Below, in pieces: positions 24,590 through 33,343 of a stretch of 64,000 bases of DNA. The position numbers were made by a program, and so were the translations under genes. The stretch's first letter is position 1. Every line of letters starts with the position of its first letter. The notes under the pieces are model-generated. The model did no database searches. It was not told where the DNA came from and saw only the letters and a list, made by a program, of their open reading frames with translations. Source of the DNA: Salibacterium aidingense DSM 18341 (lineage in GTDB: Bacteria; Bacillota; Bacilli; Bacillales; Marinococcaceae); the NCBI RefSeq assembly GCF_000429685.1, contig NZ_KE386940.1, positions 136,113 through 200,112 of the forward strand. The letters run 5' to 3'.

Positions 24590-25348
24590 ATGATGGATTT
24601 GCAATTAAAGGGAAAAAAAGTATTAGTCACAGGAGGCTCAAGAGGAATAGGTAAAGCTATTGCTGCCGCTTTTCAACAGGAAGGGGCAATGGTGGGGGCA
24701 GCGGCCCGGAACAAAGAGGAACTTTATTCCGTTCAGAAAGAGCTTGGGATACAGACGTATGAAAAAGATTTATCCGTATCCCCTCACAGAGAACAGCTGA
24801 TGGAGGCGTTTATCCAGGATTTTCACCGAATTGATGTATTAGTAAATAATATTGGAGCAGGTTTCGGAGGACCCCCGCTGTCCACTCCCTATACTGTTTA
24901 TGAGGATGCGATGAATGTAAACTTCACCATTGCTGTGCATATGAGTCAGCTGGCTTCCAGCTACATGGTGGCCAATGAGTCCGGCTCGATTATAAATATC
25001 TCTTCTATTTATGGAAGAGAAGCGGGGGGGACGTCGGCTTATAACGCTTCGAAGGCAGCTTTGAATAGTTTCACGAAGTCCTTCAGTTCAGAAATGATAA
25101 AATATAATGTTCGTGTCAACGGCATTGCTCCGGGCGCCGTTTACCATCCTAATGAAATATGGAAGCGCCGACTGCAAGCAGACCCCCATGTTTTAGAAAA
25201 ATATGCAAAGAAGAATATTCCTGCGGGACGTTTAGGAAAACCGGAGGAAATAGGGAATGCAGCGGTTTTTTTAGCTTCTGATAAAGCTTATTGGATTGTA
25301 GGATCCACGATAAATGTTGATGGCGGTCAATCCCATTTAAATTTTTAA
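24590..25348 (+). CDS. Short-chain dehydrogenase/reductase
   Basis: A classical SDR of about 252 residues: cofactor motif TGGSRGIG, NNIGAG, catalytic serine in ISSIYG and the YNASK active site, ending in a GSTINVDGGQS motif. It is annotated like 3-oxoacyl-ACP reductases but its place among glycan genes suggests a sugar-nucleotide or other specialised substrate. I chose the ATG at 24590 because GGTGGGAG lies 7 bases before it; a frame extension to 24557 lacks a site. It is followed 26 bases later by an extended SDR gene. Confidence 0.83.
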   Translation: MMDLQLKGKKVLVTGGSRGIGKAIAAAFQQEGAMVGAAARNKEELYSVQKELGIQTYEKDLSVSPHREQLMEAFIQDFHRIDVLVNNIGAGFGGPPLSTPYTVYEDAMNVNFTIAVHMSQLASSYMVANESGSIINISSIYGREAGGTSAYNASKAALNSFTKSFSSEMIKYNVRVNGIAPGAVYHPNEIWKRRLQADPHVLEKYAKKNIPAGRLGKPEEIGNAAVFLASDKAYWIVGSTINVDGGQSHLNF

Positions 25349-25383
25349 TACAGAATAGGTTACTTGGAAAGGAAGTGTATATC

Positions 25384-26358
25384 TTGAAACGTCCTGCTAT
25401 TGCAGATAGTAATATATTGATCGTTGGTGGAGCAGGTTTTATCGGAAGCCATCTGGCCGATAAATTATTAGAAGAAGGGGCAAAAAAAGTAGTCATTCTC
25501 GATAATCTCTTTGTGGGAAGAAAAGAAAATCTGAGGAGTGCTCTTGATAAAGGCGCTATCCTTCACGTGGACGATGCAGAAAACCGGGACATTCTTCATC
25601 ACACGATGAAAGAGTATCATATTCAGATTGTATTTAACTGTGCAACAAAACCATTAAATTATTCGTTTATCAATCCGTCTAATGCGTTTTTAACCAATGT
25701 TACCGTGTTAAGCAATCTATTGGAACTGCAGCGGAAGAAGGTTTTTCAGACTTTGTGCCAGTTTTCTTCTTCGGAGGCTTACGGGTCCGCTGTCTACCAG
25801 CCCATGAATGAAGAGCATCCTTTTGTTCCAACGACCACCTATGCCGCTGGGAAAGCATCGGCAGATTTATTGCTGCAATCCTACGTTAATATGTTTGAGG
25901 TAGATGCCTTTATTGTTAGACCTTTCAATAACTATGGACCGCGCCAGAATACAGTAGGTCCCTTGGCCGGGGTGATCCCAGTAACGATAAAAAAAATATT
26001 AGATGGAGAAGCACCGGAGATCCATGGCTCCGGTCAGCAAACGAGAGACTTTATCTATGTCAAAGATAATGTGCAGGTTGTCGTTCAGCTCTTTTCGGTT
26101 TTGCCATCGGGAGAAAGTGTAAATATTGCCTCAAATCAACAATTATCGGTGGAAACAGTAATAAAAACCATTATGCAGGTGATGGGTTATAAAGGAGATG
26201 TTGTTAAAAAGCCTAACCGAACCGCAGATGTTGACAATCACTGGGCCTGCGTAAAAAAACTGGAAACCTTTATCGGAAAACAGCATCGAACTGATTTTGC
26301 AGAAGGTATAAGCTCAACAGTGGATTGGATACGAAAACACGTTTCCAAAGAAGAATAA
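25384..26358 (+). CDS. NAD-dependent sugar-nucleotide epimerase/dehydratase
   Basis: An extended SDR: VGGAGFIGSH cofactor motif, SSSEAYG and the YAAGK active site, and RPFNNYGPRQN, which is typical of UDP-glucose 4-epimerase and NDP-sugar dehydratase relatives. Length is about 324 residues. The reaction (4-epimerase or 4,6-dehydratase) cannot be fixed. TTG at 25384 is the likely start, 8 bases after GGAAAGGAAG; a GTG at 25375 overlaps that site. It forms a two-gene operon with the preceding SDR, ended by a terminator at 26364. Confidence 0.82.
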   Translation: MKRPAIADSNILIVGGAGFIGSHLADKLLEEGAKKVVILDNLFVGRKENLRSALDKGAILHVDDAENRDILHHTMKEYHIQIVFNCATKPLNYSFINPSNAFLTNVTVLSNLLELQRKKVFQTLCQFSSSEAYGSAVYQPMNEEHPFVPTTTYAAGKASADLLLQSYVNMFEVDAFIVRPFNNYGPRQNTVGPLAGVIPVTIKKILDGEAPEIHGSGQQTRDFIYVKDNVQVVVQLFSVLPSGESVNIASNQQLSVETVIKTIMQVMGYKGDVVKKPNRTADVDNHWACVKKLETFIGKQHRTDFAEGISSTVDWIRKHVSKEE

Positions 26359-26363
26359 AAGGA

Positions 26364-26400
26364 AACCGGGGATCGATTTATTAACCGATACCCGGTTTTT
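26364..26400. terminator. Terminator of the SDR-epimerase operon
   Basis: AACCGGGGATCG pairs with CGATACCCGGTT with one mismatch, followed by TTT. Confidence 0.78.
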
Positions 26401-26403
26401 GTA

Positions 26404-27639
26404 TTACATGTGCATGGTCGCGCCTTCGTTTAAAAGTTCCTCGTATACATTTGCTAGCCTTTTTTGCATGTGTTCCCAGCTGTATTTGTTTTCCATCACG
26501 GCACGGGCGTTTTCACTCATTTGCTGTAATATCGATTTGTTTTTATTGAGATAAAGAAATGCTTCGGCATAGTCCTGGGCAGACGCATCTGCTTTATCAA
26601 GAACGAGGCCGCAGTGGTGTTTCCTTATAAAGTTCTCCATTTCATGGCAGCGGTTGACTACTACCGGCACCCCATTGTTTAAGTAACTAAAAAATTTATT
26701 CGGCATCGCATACAGACGATTCAGGGAATGATGGAGATCTTCATAATCGATCCAGCCTGCATCTACATCAGCCATATGATTGGAAATGGCATGATAGTCG
26801 ACCCACCCGGTTAAATGAATTTTATTCGTCAGGGTTTGTGGAAGAGGGAAAGAATCACCAAAGCGGGCCCCTCCAATAACCTTGAATTTGAAGTCTGAGG
26901 CTGCTGAACAAAATTCTGTTATACCGGTGATTTTTTCTTTACTTCCCCGCTTATTATCCATGTTCCCTTCGTAACAGACGGTAAGACTATCGGTCTGTTT
27001 TTTGGGCTGATAAGTGTTGGATAAAGGAGGAGAATTATAAATGATTTCTACCGGTATTGCCGGATTTTGAACGAGAAACCAAGACTTAATGGAAGGAGAA
27101 ATCGTAATAACATAATCTACTTCTTTCAACATGCTCAGCAGCCGCTCTTTTAAGACGTTTCTTATCTCTTCAGTATAATTAGGGTCAAATGGGTCTGGAG
27201 TAAGTTCATGGCTGTCATATATTAATTTCACTTCTTTGCCCTTTTTCCGAAGCTGGTGTTTGATCCCTACCCCGGCAAATAGTGAGAGGTATTCATGAAC
27301 ATGATATATATCAGCATTTTGTTTCATACCAAGTTGAGTTAATTGGTTATGAAAGCCGGAATGTTCCCAACGAACAGGATTGTCCCTGACTTTGCTAAGA
27401 AATGCCCGGCTGCTTTCCCAGTCATAGGTAATGATTGTAATCCCTTTATATTTAAAACTAGGGGTTAAAAAACGGTCTTTTATTGGTGTTCCATCGATAT
27501 CCAGAAGATATTTATTTTTTCTCGGAACAATCATTGTGACCTCATATCCCATTTTTTTTAAACTCAAGGCTTCTCGTTTAAAAATTCTGGAATCCAAAAA
27601 TGGATGATCGGTAACGAGCATGCAGACTTTTTTTCCCAC
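26404..27639 (-). CDS. Glycosyltransferase, paralogue 2 of 3
   Basis: A 411-residue GT-B glycosyltransferase closely related to the gene at 28985: N-terminal MLVTDHPFLDSRIFKREALS, then YHVHEYLSLFAGVGIKHQLR, YDSHELTPDPFDP, YNSPPL and C-terminal FFSYLNNGVPVVVNRCHEM. The GTG start at 27639 follows AAAGG. It lies 91 bases downstream of the 2-epimerase gene in the same orientation and probably shares its transcript. Donor sugar unknown; the neighbouring pathway suggests an N-acetylated uronic acid, as inference. Confidence 0.82.
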   Translation of the reverse strand: MGKKVCMLVTDHPFLDSRIFKREALSLKKMGYEVTMIVPRKNKYLLDIDGTPIKDRFLTPSFKYKGITIITYDWESSRAFLSKVRDNPVRWEHSGFHNQLTQLGMKQNADIYHVHEYLSLFAGVGIKHQLRKKGKEVKLIYDSHELTPDPFDPNYTEEIRNVLKERLLSMLKEVDYVITISPSIKSWFLVQNPAIPVEIIYNSPPLSNTYQPKKQTDSLTVCYEGNMDNKRGSKEKITGITEFCSAASDFKFKVIGGARFGDSFPLPQTLTNKIHLTGWVDYHAISNHMADVDAGWIDYEDLHHSLNRLYAMPNKFFSYLNNGVPVVVNRCHEMENFIRKHHCGLVLDKADASAQDYAEAFLYLNKNKSILQQMSENARAVMENKYSWEHMQKRLANVYEELLNEGATMHM

Positions 27640-27730
27640 CTTTATTTCTCCTCTCTCATTTATAGGTTCGCCTCATTTATTCACGCAGTGTTCAGTGTAT
27701 TTGGAAGGGCCTAGCGGGTGTGAACACGGT

Positions 27731-28804
27731 CTAATATTTAAACATTTCACGTAATACAACTTGAATATGATGGGCAGCGTTTCCATCTCCAAACAGGCTG
27801 CGGTAAGCCTGAGGTTTTTCACTATTTAAAACAGCTTCTACAATTTTTTCTGAATGAGTGGGCGGCATAATTGTATTCCATTTTTCCCGCACGGTTTCTT
27901 CCCATTCTGTTTCTTTGCGAAGCGTAATACATGGGGTGCGGAGCATATAGGCTTCTTTTTGAATGCCGCCGGAATCCGTTAAAATCGTTTTGGCCTGACT
28001 TTCCATGACTAACATATCCAAATAATTTAACGGTTCAATTAATAAAATATTGGAATTGGTGCCTTGTTCCCACTTCTCTATTGTGTGTTTTGTTCTTGGA
28101 TGCAGGGGAAAAACAACTTTTTTATCTAATTGCTGAAAGGCTTTAAGAATGTTCTTTAACCGATCCGGTTCATCTGTATTTTCTGCACGGTGGATCGTGG
28201 CAAGATAATAATCTCCTGCCTGGAGCTGCAGCCGCTGGAGAATGTCGGATTGGTTAACAGCCGTTTCTTTATAATGAAGCACAGCGTCATACATGATGTC
28301 TCCCGTTACATAGACACCTTCTTTGATTCCTTCCCGGGCTAAGTGATCCACCGCTGCCTGGGAAGGAGCAAACAGGAAGGTAGATAGGTGATCTGTTACC
28401 ACCCGGTTTATTTCTTCCGGCATCCGTCTGTTGAAACTGCGAAGGCCGGCTTCTATATGGGCAATAGGGACATGCAGCTTGGATGCTGCCAAACTACCGG
28501 CAAGGGTGGAGTTCGTATCCCCATATACTAAAACGAGGTCCGGCTTTTCTTTATTTATGACATTTTCTAGTTGTATCAGCATATCCGCGGTCTGCTTCCC
28601 GTGAGAACCCGATCCTACTCCGAGATGATAATCAGGAGTCGGAAGCTGCAGCTGAGTGAAAAATATATCAGACATATTTTTATCATAATGCTGCCCTGTA
28701 TGAACGATAATCTCATTAATATTCTTATCGTTCTGCAGAAGCCTGGATAACATACAGGCTTTAATAAACTGGGGTCTGGCGCCAAGTACGGTTATCATTT
28801 TCAT
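27731..28804 (-). CDS. wecB: UDP-N-acetylglucosamine 2-epimerase (WecB/WbpI-like)
   Basis: The 357 residues match non-hydrolysing UDP-GlcNAc 2-epimerases throughout: GARPQFIKACML, THTGQHYD-like HTGQHYDKNM, VYGDTNSTLAG, HIEAGLRS, RMPEEINR and TDSGGIQKEA. The enzyme inverts C2 to the manno form. As a WecB it would give UDP-ManNAc; as a WbpI it would act on UDP-GlcNAc3NAcA. The presence of the other Wbp-type enzymes in the region makes the second role attractive. A CATAGATTA SigK-like -10 lies upstream on the minus strand near 28850, without a clear -35. Confidence 0.9.
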   Translation of the reverse strand: MKMITVLGARPQFIKACMLSRLLQNDKNINEIIVHTGQHYDKNMSDIFFTQLQLPTPDYHLGVGSGSHGKQTADMLIQLENVINKEKPDLVLVYGDTNSTLAGSLAASKLHVPIAHIEAGLRSFNRRMPEEINRVVTDHLSTFLFAPSQAAVDHLAREGIKEGVYVTGDIMYDAVLHYKETAVNQSDILQRLQLQAGDYYLATIHRAENTDEPDRLKNILKAFQQLDKKVVFPLHPRTKHTIEKWEQGTNSNILLIEPLNYLDMLVMESQAKTILTDSGGIQKEAYMLRTPCITLRKETEWEETVREKWNTIMPPTHSEKIVEAVLNSEKPQAYRSLFGDGNAAHHIQVVLREMFKY

Positions 28805-28984
28805 TTTGTATTCCTCCCATGCTCTTCATTTCGTGACAGCCCTACAGTAATCTATGAAAAATAAGAGTGCGCTGCCCCCTCAAATAACACAAGGAAAGAA
28901 CCTAAAATGTATTTTTTTCTCGGTTTGGACATAACGTGAAATAAATCAAAGGCAAGAATTTTCCATAAGGAGAGCGGGGAAGGC

Positions 28985-30211
28985 ATGAGTAAAAAGATTT
29001 GTTTTTTAGTAGCGGATCATCCGTTTTTAGATGCAAGAATATTTAAAAAAGAAGCGAAAACGCTGTATCATCAGGGGTATGATGTAACAATGATTGTTCC
29101 TCGAAGAAGCGGTTTTTTGTTTGACATAGACGGGACCCCGTTCCGTGATACATTTCAAGGGGAATCATTTGTGTATGAGGGTATCAAGATGGTCACGTAT
29201 GAACAAATAGACTTTGAGAAAAAGCTCAAATTACTAAATTATCACGTCCAATCAGGAAAAGCGGCCCATTTCACGGATCCGTTGACTAAATTGGGAACTG
29301 CTCAGCAGGCTGATATTTATCATGCCCACGAGTTTTTTTCGTTGTATGCGGGGGTGGGGATAAAACGGAAGCTTGGCTCCAAAGGAAAATCCGTTCCATT
29401 GATTTATGACAGCCATGAGCTAGTTCCTGACCCGGAGAGTGCTATCGGAGAGGCGAAAAAAAGAACGATGAGGAAAATGCTGACGGCCATGCTGCAGGAA
29501 ACAGATTATGTCATTACGGTTTCCGAATCGATCAAATCTTGGTATAACGCTGTTCATCCCAGGATACCCGTGGAAGTTATTTTTAACTCCCCTCCATTAA
29601 CACCGGAATACAAACCCAAAACATATAATAAAAGCAGCTTAGTCCTTGGATATGAAGGAATCGTTAATAGGACAAGAGGGAATGTAGAAAAGCTGTTTCT
29701 GCTGCTGGACATCTGCAAACGACACTTTGATCTGCATTTAAATATTATAGGCGGTTTATCACATTCTACGAAAGATACACTTTCCGTGCCTTCTCATTTG
29801 AAGACTAACGTTCACCAGAAGGGATGGATCCCATATGAAGACATTCCGCTGGCGATGAAAGAAGTGGATATCGGCTTAGTTGACCTCGATGCAAAACATT
29901 CGTTAAATAATCATTATGCTGTTCCTAATAAATTTTTTAGTTACTTAAACAACGGTGTCCCTGTATTGGTGAACCGGTGTAAAGATATGAAGGATATTAT
30001 CCGCCGATACCAGTGCGGATTTGTGGTAAACAAGGAGGTGGCTTCAGCTGCTGATTATGCGGAAGCATTGTTTCACCTATCCCAACACAAAGAACAGCTT
30101 TCGCAAATGAGTGAGAATGCCCGGAGAATAATGGAAACTTATTATCACTGGGGAATCATGGAAGAAAAGCTCATGGCATTATATAAAAAACTGCTGGGTC
30201 CGGACAGATAG
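28985..30211 (+). CDS. Glycosyltransferase, paralogue 3 of 3
   Basis: A 408-residue GT-B protein nearly parallel to the gene at 26404: CFLVADHPFLDARIFKKEAK, YHAHEFFSLYAGVGIKRKLG, YDSHELVPDPE, FNSPPLTPEY and FFSYLNNGVPVLVNRCKDM. AAGGAGAGCGGGG precedes the ATG. It is divergent from the 2-epimerase gene and followed 94 bases later by the lytic enzyme. The three paralogues likely build successive linkages of one glycan. Confidence 0.82.
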   Translation: MSKKICFLVADHPFLDARIFKKEAKTLYHQGYDVTMIVPRRSGFLFDIDGTPFRDTFQGESFVYEGIKMVTYEQIDFEKKLKLLNYHVQSGKAAHFTDPLTKLGTAQQADIYHAHEFFSLYAGVGIKRKLGSKGKSVPLIYDSHELVPDPESAIGEAKKRTMRKMLTAMLQETDYVITVSESIKSWYNAVHPRIPVEVIFNSPPLTPEYKPKTYNKSSLVLGYEGIVNRTRGNVEKLFLLLDICKRHFDLHLNIIGGLSHSTKDTLSVPSHLKTNVHQKGWIPYEDIPLAMKEVDIGLVDLDAKHSLNNHYAVPNKFFSYLNNGVPVLVNRCKDMKDIIRRYQCGFVVNKEVASAADYAEALFHLSQHKEQLSQMSENARRIMETYYHWGIMEEKLMALYKKLLGPDR

Positions 30212-30257
30212 TAGTCTATTCCCTTTTATTTTTATGAGAGCGGGTACGTATATCCAC

Positions 30258-30284
30258 ACGTATGTTTTCTTTCTGCCATACTGT
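30258..30284 (+). promoter_or_regulatory. Candidate SigK promoter of the lytic enzyme gene
   Basis: AC (30258-30259) is followed after 17 bases by CATACTGT (30277-30284), matching SigK spacing. It lies 22 bases before the GTG start. Confidence 0.5.
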
Positions 30285-30305
30285 GACAGAGAAGGAGGTG
30301 CTCTT

Positions 30306-31646
30306 GTGAAACTATTCTTGGATCCGGGTCATGGAGGAAATGATTCTGGCGCAGCCGGGAACGGATTACTTGAAAAAAATATAAATTTAGACATCGCTAT
30401 TAGAATAAGAAATATTTTATTAAATGAGTACCAGAATGTAGAAGTAAGAATGAGCCGTACGTCAGATATCAGTGTTACTCTCAATCAGCGGACCAGTCAG
30501 GCTAATGAATGGAATGCAGACTACTTTCTATCGATTCACTGCAATTCTTTCAATGGGCAGGCCGCTGGGTATGAGGACTATATCTACCAAGGCTTAGCGG
30601 ACTCTTCGCAGACAGCGGCGTACAGAAACATCATGCACAACCATGTTACTTCTGTAAATTCCCTGACGGACAGAGGCAGAAAGAAAGCTAATTTCCACGT
30701 ACTTCGGGAATCAGCAATGCCGGCAATATTAACAGAAAATGGATTTATCGACAACGCCAACGATGCTTCCTTGATGGCGGGCGGGGAATGGAGGCAGGCT
30801 GTGGCCCGCGGCCATGTGAATGGACTGGAGGAAGCGTTTAACCTTCAGCACCAGCAGAATGCAGGTTCTGTGTATAGGGTGATAGCAGGATCCTTTGAAA
30901 ATAGAGAAAATGCCGATAATCGACGCTCCCTGTTTCAATCCAATGGGATAGGAGCTGTCGTAGTGGAGACCACGGTTTCCAACCAAACAAGGTACCGTGT
31001 GCAGACCGGAGCTTTTAAATATAGAGATAACGCGGAAAGACGACTGGAAGAAGTTCGGCGTTTAGGGATAGAAGATGCCTTTATACTCACAGATGAGGAA
31101 AACACATCCGTGGAAGGAGATAACGGAATTTCTATTTTGGGAGACGTAGTCCTGTCTCCTCATTTGTTAGATCAATACGTGAGATCCATTCACGATCAGG
31201 CACCGCAAATTGGAGCCTATTATTTAAAATATGGAAATTACTATGGGATCAGAGGAGACATTGCTTTCGCGCAGGCTTTGCACGAAACGGATTATTTCCG
31301 TTTCACCGGGGTCGTTCAGCCTGAACAAAATAATTACGGAGGCCTGGGTGCAACAGGGCCTGATAATCCCGGGGAAAGCTTTGAAACGCCGGAAGACGGC
31401 GTGATGGCTCACCTGCAGCATCTGTATGCATATGCCTCCACGTCAGAACTTCCATCGGCTTATCCGCTGCTGGATTCCAGATTTGAGCTGGTGGAGCGGG
31501 GATCAGCCCCTTCCTGGATTGGTTTAAATGGAAAATGGGCTGTTCCCGGCAATGAATATGGGCAGCTCATCCTAAACATGTATGAACGCTTGATCAAATT
31601 CAGCCAGAACACCCTGGAAGATATACTGGAAAATATAAAAACGTAA
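30306..31646 (+). CDS. Amidase-SPOR-glucosaminidase cell-wall hydrolase without signal peptide
   Basis: Three domains lie in a row. Residues 1-180 are an N-acetylmuramoyl-L-alanine amidase (Amidase_3) starting KLFLDPGHGGNDSGAAGNGL, very like CwlC. Residues 188-262 are a SPOR-type peptidoglycan-binding domain. Residues 285-430 are a glucosaminidase-like domain (FAQALHETDYFRFTG, NNYGGLGATG). One protein could thus cut both peptide and glycan bonds. The start is the GTG at 30306, fixed by GAAGGAGGTG; it leaves no signal peptide, as in CwlC, the mother-cell lytic enzyme of B. subtilis. A SigK-like promoter and the spore genes around support mother-cell lysis as its role. Confidence 0.82.
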   Translation: MKLFLDPGHGGNDSGAAGNGLLEKNINLDIAIRIRNILLNEYQNVEVRMSRTSDISVTLNQRTSQANEWNADYFLSIHCNSFNGQAAGYEDYIYQGLADSSQTAAYRNIMHNHVTSVNSLTDRGRKKANFHVLRESAMPAILTENGFIDNANDASLMAGGEWRQAVARGHVNGLEEAFNLQHQQNAGSVYRVIAGSFENRENADNRRSLFQSNGIGAVVVETTVSNQTRYRVQTGAFKYRDNAERRLEEVRRLGIEDAFILTDEENTSVEGDNGISILGDVVLSPHLLDQYVRSIHDQAPQIGAYYLKYGNYYGIRGDIAFAQALHETDYFRFTGVVQPEQNNYGGLGATGPDNPGESFETPEDGVMAHLQHLYAYASTSELPSAYPLLDSRFELVERGSAPSWIGLNGKWAVPGNEYGQLILNMYERLIKFSQNTLEDILENIKT

Positions 31647-31690
31647 AAACGTCCTTGTGCAGCAAAGACTGGTTTTCAATAAAGGATGAA

Positions 31691-31728
31691 AAAACGGAGC
31701 CCGGGTAACGTCCCGCGGGCTCCGTTTT
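31691..31728. terminator. Bidirectional terminator between lytic enzyme and aprX
   Basis: AAAACGGAGCCCG (31691-31703) and CGGGCTCCGTTTT (31716-31728) are a 13-bp perfect stem with A and T runs on both flanks. Confidence 0.88.
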
Positions 31729-31743
31729 TTGTGTTCCGTATTG

Positions 31744-33069
31744 TTATTTGGGTAAGGAGTTTCTGGCGTTGATATAACCGCTGCCGTAAATGTTTGGATC
31801 CCTGTCTCTCCATAGATCTGATCCGTTCAACAGTTGTTCTTTTATTTGCTGAGGAGAGGCGTCCGGTTTATTTTGAAGCAGCAAAGCGGCAACGCCGGCG
31901 CAAATAGGAGTGGCCATGGACGTGCCGGACATTGTAAAGTAGTAGTCGCCCACTCTGCTGCTTTTCTGGGTTCGATCGACATAAGAATTGGGGGAGCGAA
32001 GCGAGACAATATCAACGCCGGGCGCCAGAAGATCTGGCTTTGTTTTCCCATAGATGGTAGGGCCGCGGCTGGAAAAGCCGGCCACTTCATCATCGTCTCT
32101 GGATCCCGTGTTATTATCATCGAGCGCCCCCACTGTAAGGATTTTTTCGCTGACTCCCGGACTGGCAATGGTCTGCGGTTCGGGACCTTCATTACCGGCA
32201 GCCACACAAACCAGAATGCCCTGATCCCATGCAGCATTAACCATTTGCACCATCGGATCATCCTCTTCTTCTTCATACCTTTGGGCAGGACTTCCCAGGG
32301 ACATACTAATAATATCAATCGAGTAATCCATATCCTGCTGATTGTATTCCATACACCAGTCTATGCCAAGCATGATGGACTCCAACGTACCGGAACCTCT
32401 ATTATCCAGTACTTTTACTCCAATAATGTTGGATTCCGGGGCAGGACCGCTGTATTGGCCGCCTGATGCGGCGCCGTTTCCGGCTGCATCCCCTGCACAA
32501 TGCGTTCCGTGCCCGTTATCATCGTATGGTTCCTCTCGGTTATTAACAAAATCTACGAAATCGACCATCCGATCAGAAAGGTCCTGATGCGGATAAACAC
32601 CAGTATCAATAACGGCTGTCGTAATTCCCTGCCCCGTTAACGAAGTGCCGTTGATTTCCACGTTGTTCGCATTGGCAGACGGGACGGCGGTGTCCAGAAG
32701 CGCGTTCACTTCCCGGTTCAAATATACTTTTCGAATCGTTGAACAGCGGGAGAGCATATCCTCCAGAGCCCCCGGTGTGACTTCAGCACTGCAGCAGGCT
32801 GCCTTGGTAAAATGATTTTTTACTTTACAGCGCCTGTGGCTGTGTAGCAACCCCTCGATTTCCTGCAGACCTTCGGTACAATGATCGTGATGAAATCCGA
32901 TGATGACCGGCAGCTTTTTTCGTTTGGTAATCATCCGGTCTATGACGTTGTGGAGAAAACATGGGACAGACTTTAAAAAATTGTAGGAATAAAGCATTTC
33001 TTCCCGCAGAGGACGGTCAATTTTCCCGGCCTGGGAACGCATTAACTTTACCATTCTATAATGAAACAC
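31744..33069 (-). CDS. aprX: AprX subtilisin-like serine protease
   Basis: An S8 peptidase that matches B. subtilis AprX along its length: the N-terminal MVKLMRSQAGKID block, CCSAEVTPGALEDMLS, catalytic aspartate in AVIDTGVYPH, histidine in DDNGHGTHCAG, oxyanion AAGNEGP and serine in MSGTSMATP. It has no signal peptide; AprX is known as an intracellular or stationary-phase protease. I prefer the GTG at 33069, which has AAAGGGTG 6 bases upstream and begins FHYRMVKLM like the family; a GTG at 33102 would add 11 residues. Its place beside sporulation genes fits late expression. Confidence 0.92.
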   Translation of the reverse strand: MFHYRMVKLMRSQAGKIDRPLREEMLYSYNFLKSVPCFLHNVIDRMITKRKKLPVIIGFHHDHCTEGLQEIEGLLHSHRRCKVKNHFTKAACCSAEVTPGALEDMLSRCSTIRKVYLNREVNALLDTAVPSANANNVEINGTSLTGQGITTAVIDTGVYPHQDLSDRMVDFVDFVNNREEPYDDNGHGTHCAGDAAGNGAASGGQYSGPAPESNIIGVKVLDNRGSGTLESIMLGIDWCMEYNQQDMDYSIDIISMSLGSPAQRYEEEEDDPMVQMVNAAWDQGILVCVAAGNEGPEPQTIASPGVSEKILTVGALDDNNTGSRDDDEVAGFSSRGPTIYGKTKPDLLAPGVDIVSLRSPNSYVDRTQKSSRVGDYYFTMSGTSMATPICAGVAALLLQNKPDASPQQIKEQLLNGSDLWRDRDPNIYGSGYINARNSLPK

Positions 33070-33286
33070 TGCTATCACCCTTTCTTTTTCGTGTGCTCCC
33101 ACACTATGAGAGGGAAAGAATGATAGGAACGGCAGAATGTCTAAATAGATTTGTGAAATAGGATTTTAACTAGAACGGCAGGGAAGGCAAAAACGAGGGG
33201 AAGTGGGTGTCTTCTCTATCTTTTTTAATTGGAGGACGAAAACTCTTCTAAACCTGCTAATAGTCCAATCATCAACTATATTTCCA

Positions 33287-33295
33287 CATAAAGTA
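33287..33295 (+). promoter_or_regulatory. SigK/SigE-like -10 before the dehydrogenase gene
   Basis: CATAAAGTA matches CATANNNTA exactly, but no good -35 lies at the expected distance. Confidence 0.35.
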
Positions 33296-33343
33296 TGAAA
33301 TGAGGAAAGGAACAGAGCAGAAGAAAAGAGGGTTGGAAAGGAC

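Noticed and set aside
31834-32466. A 210-codon plus-strand frame
   Set aside because: It is antisense to aprX, which is a certain gene; there is no start signal or domain.
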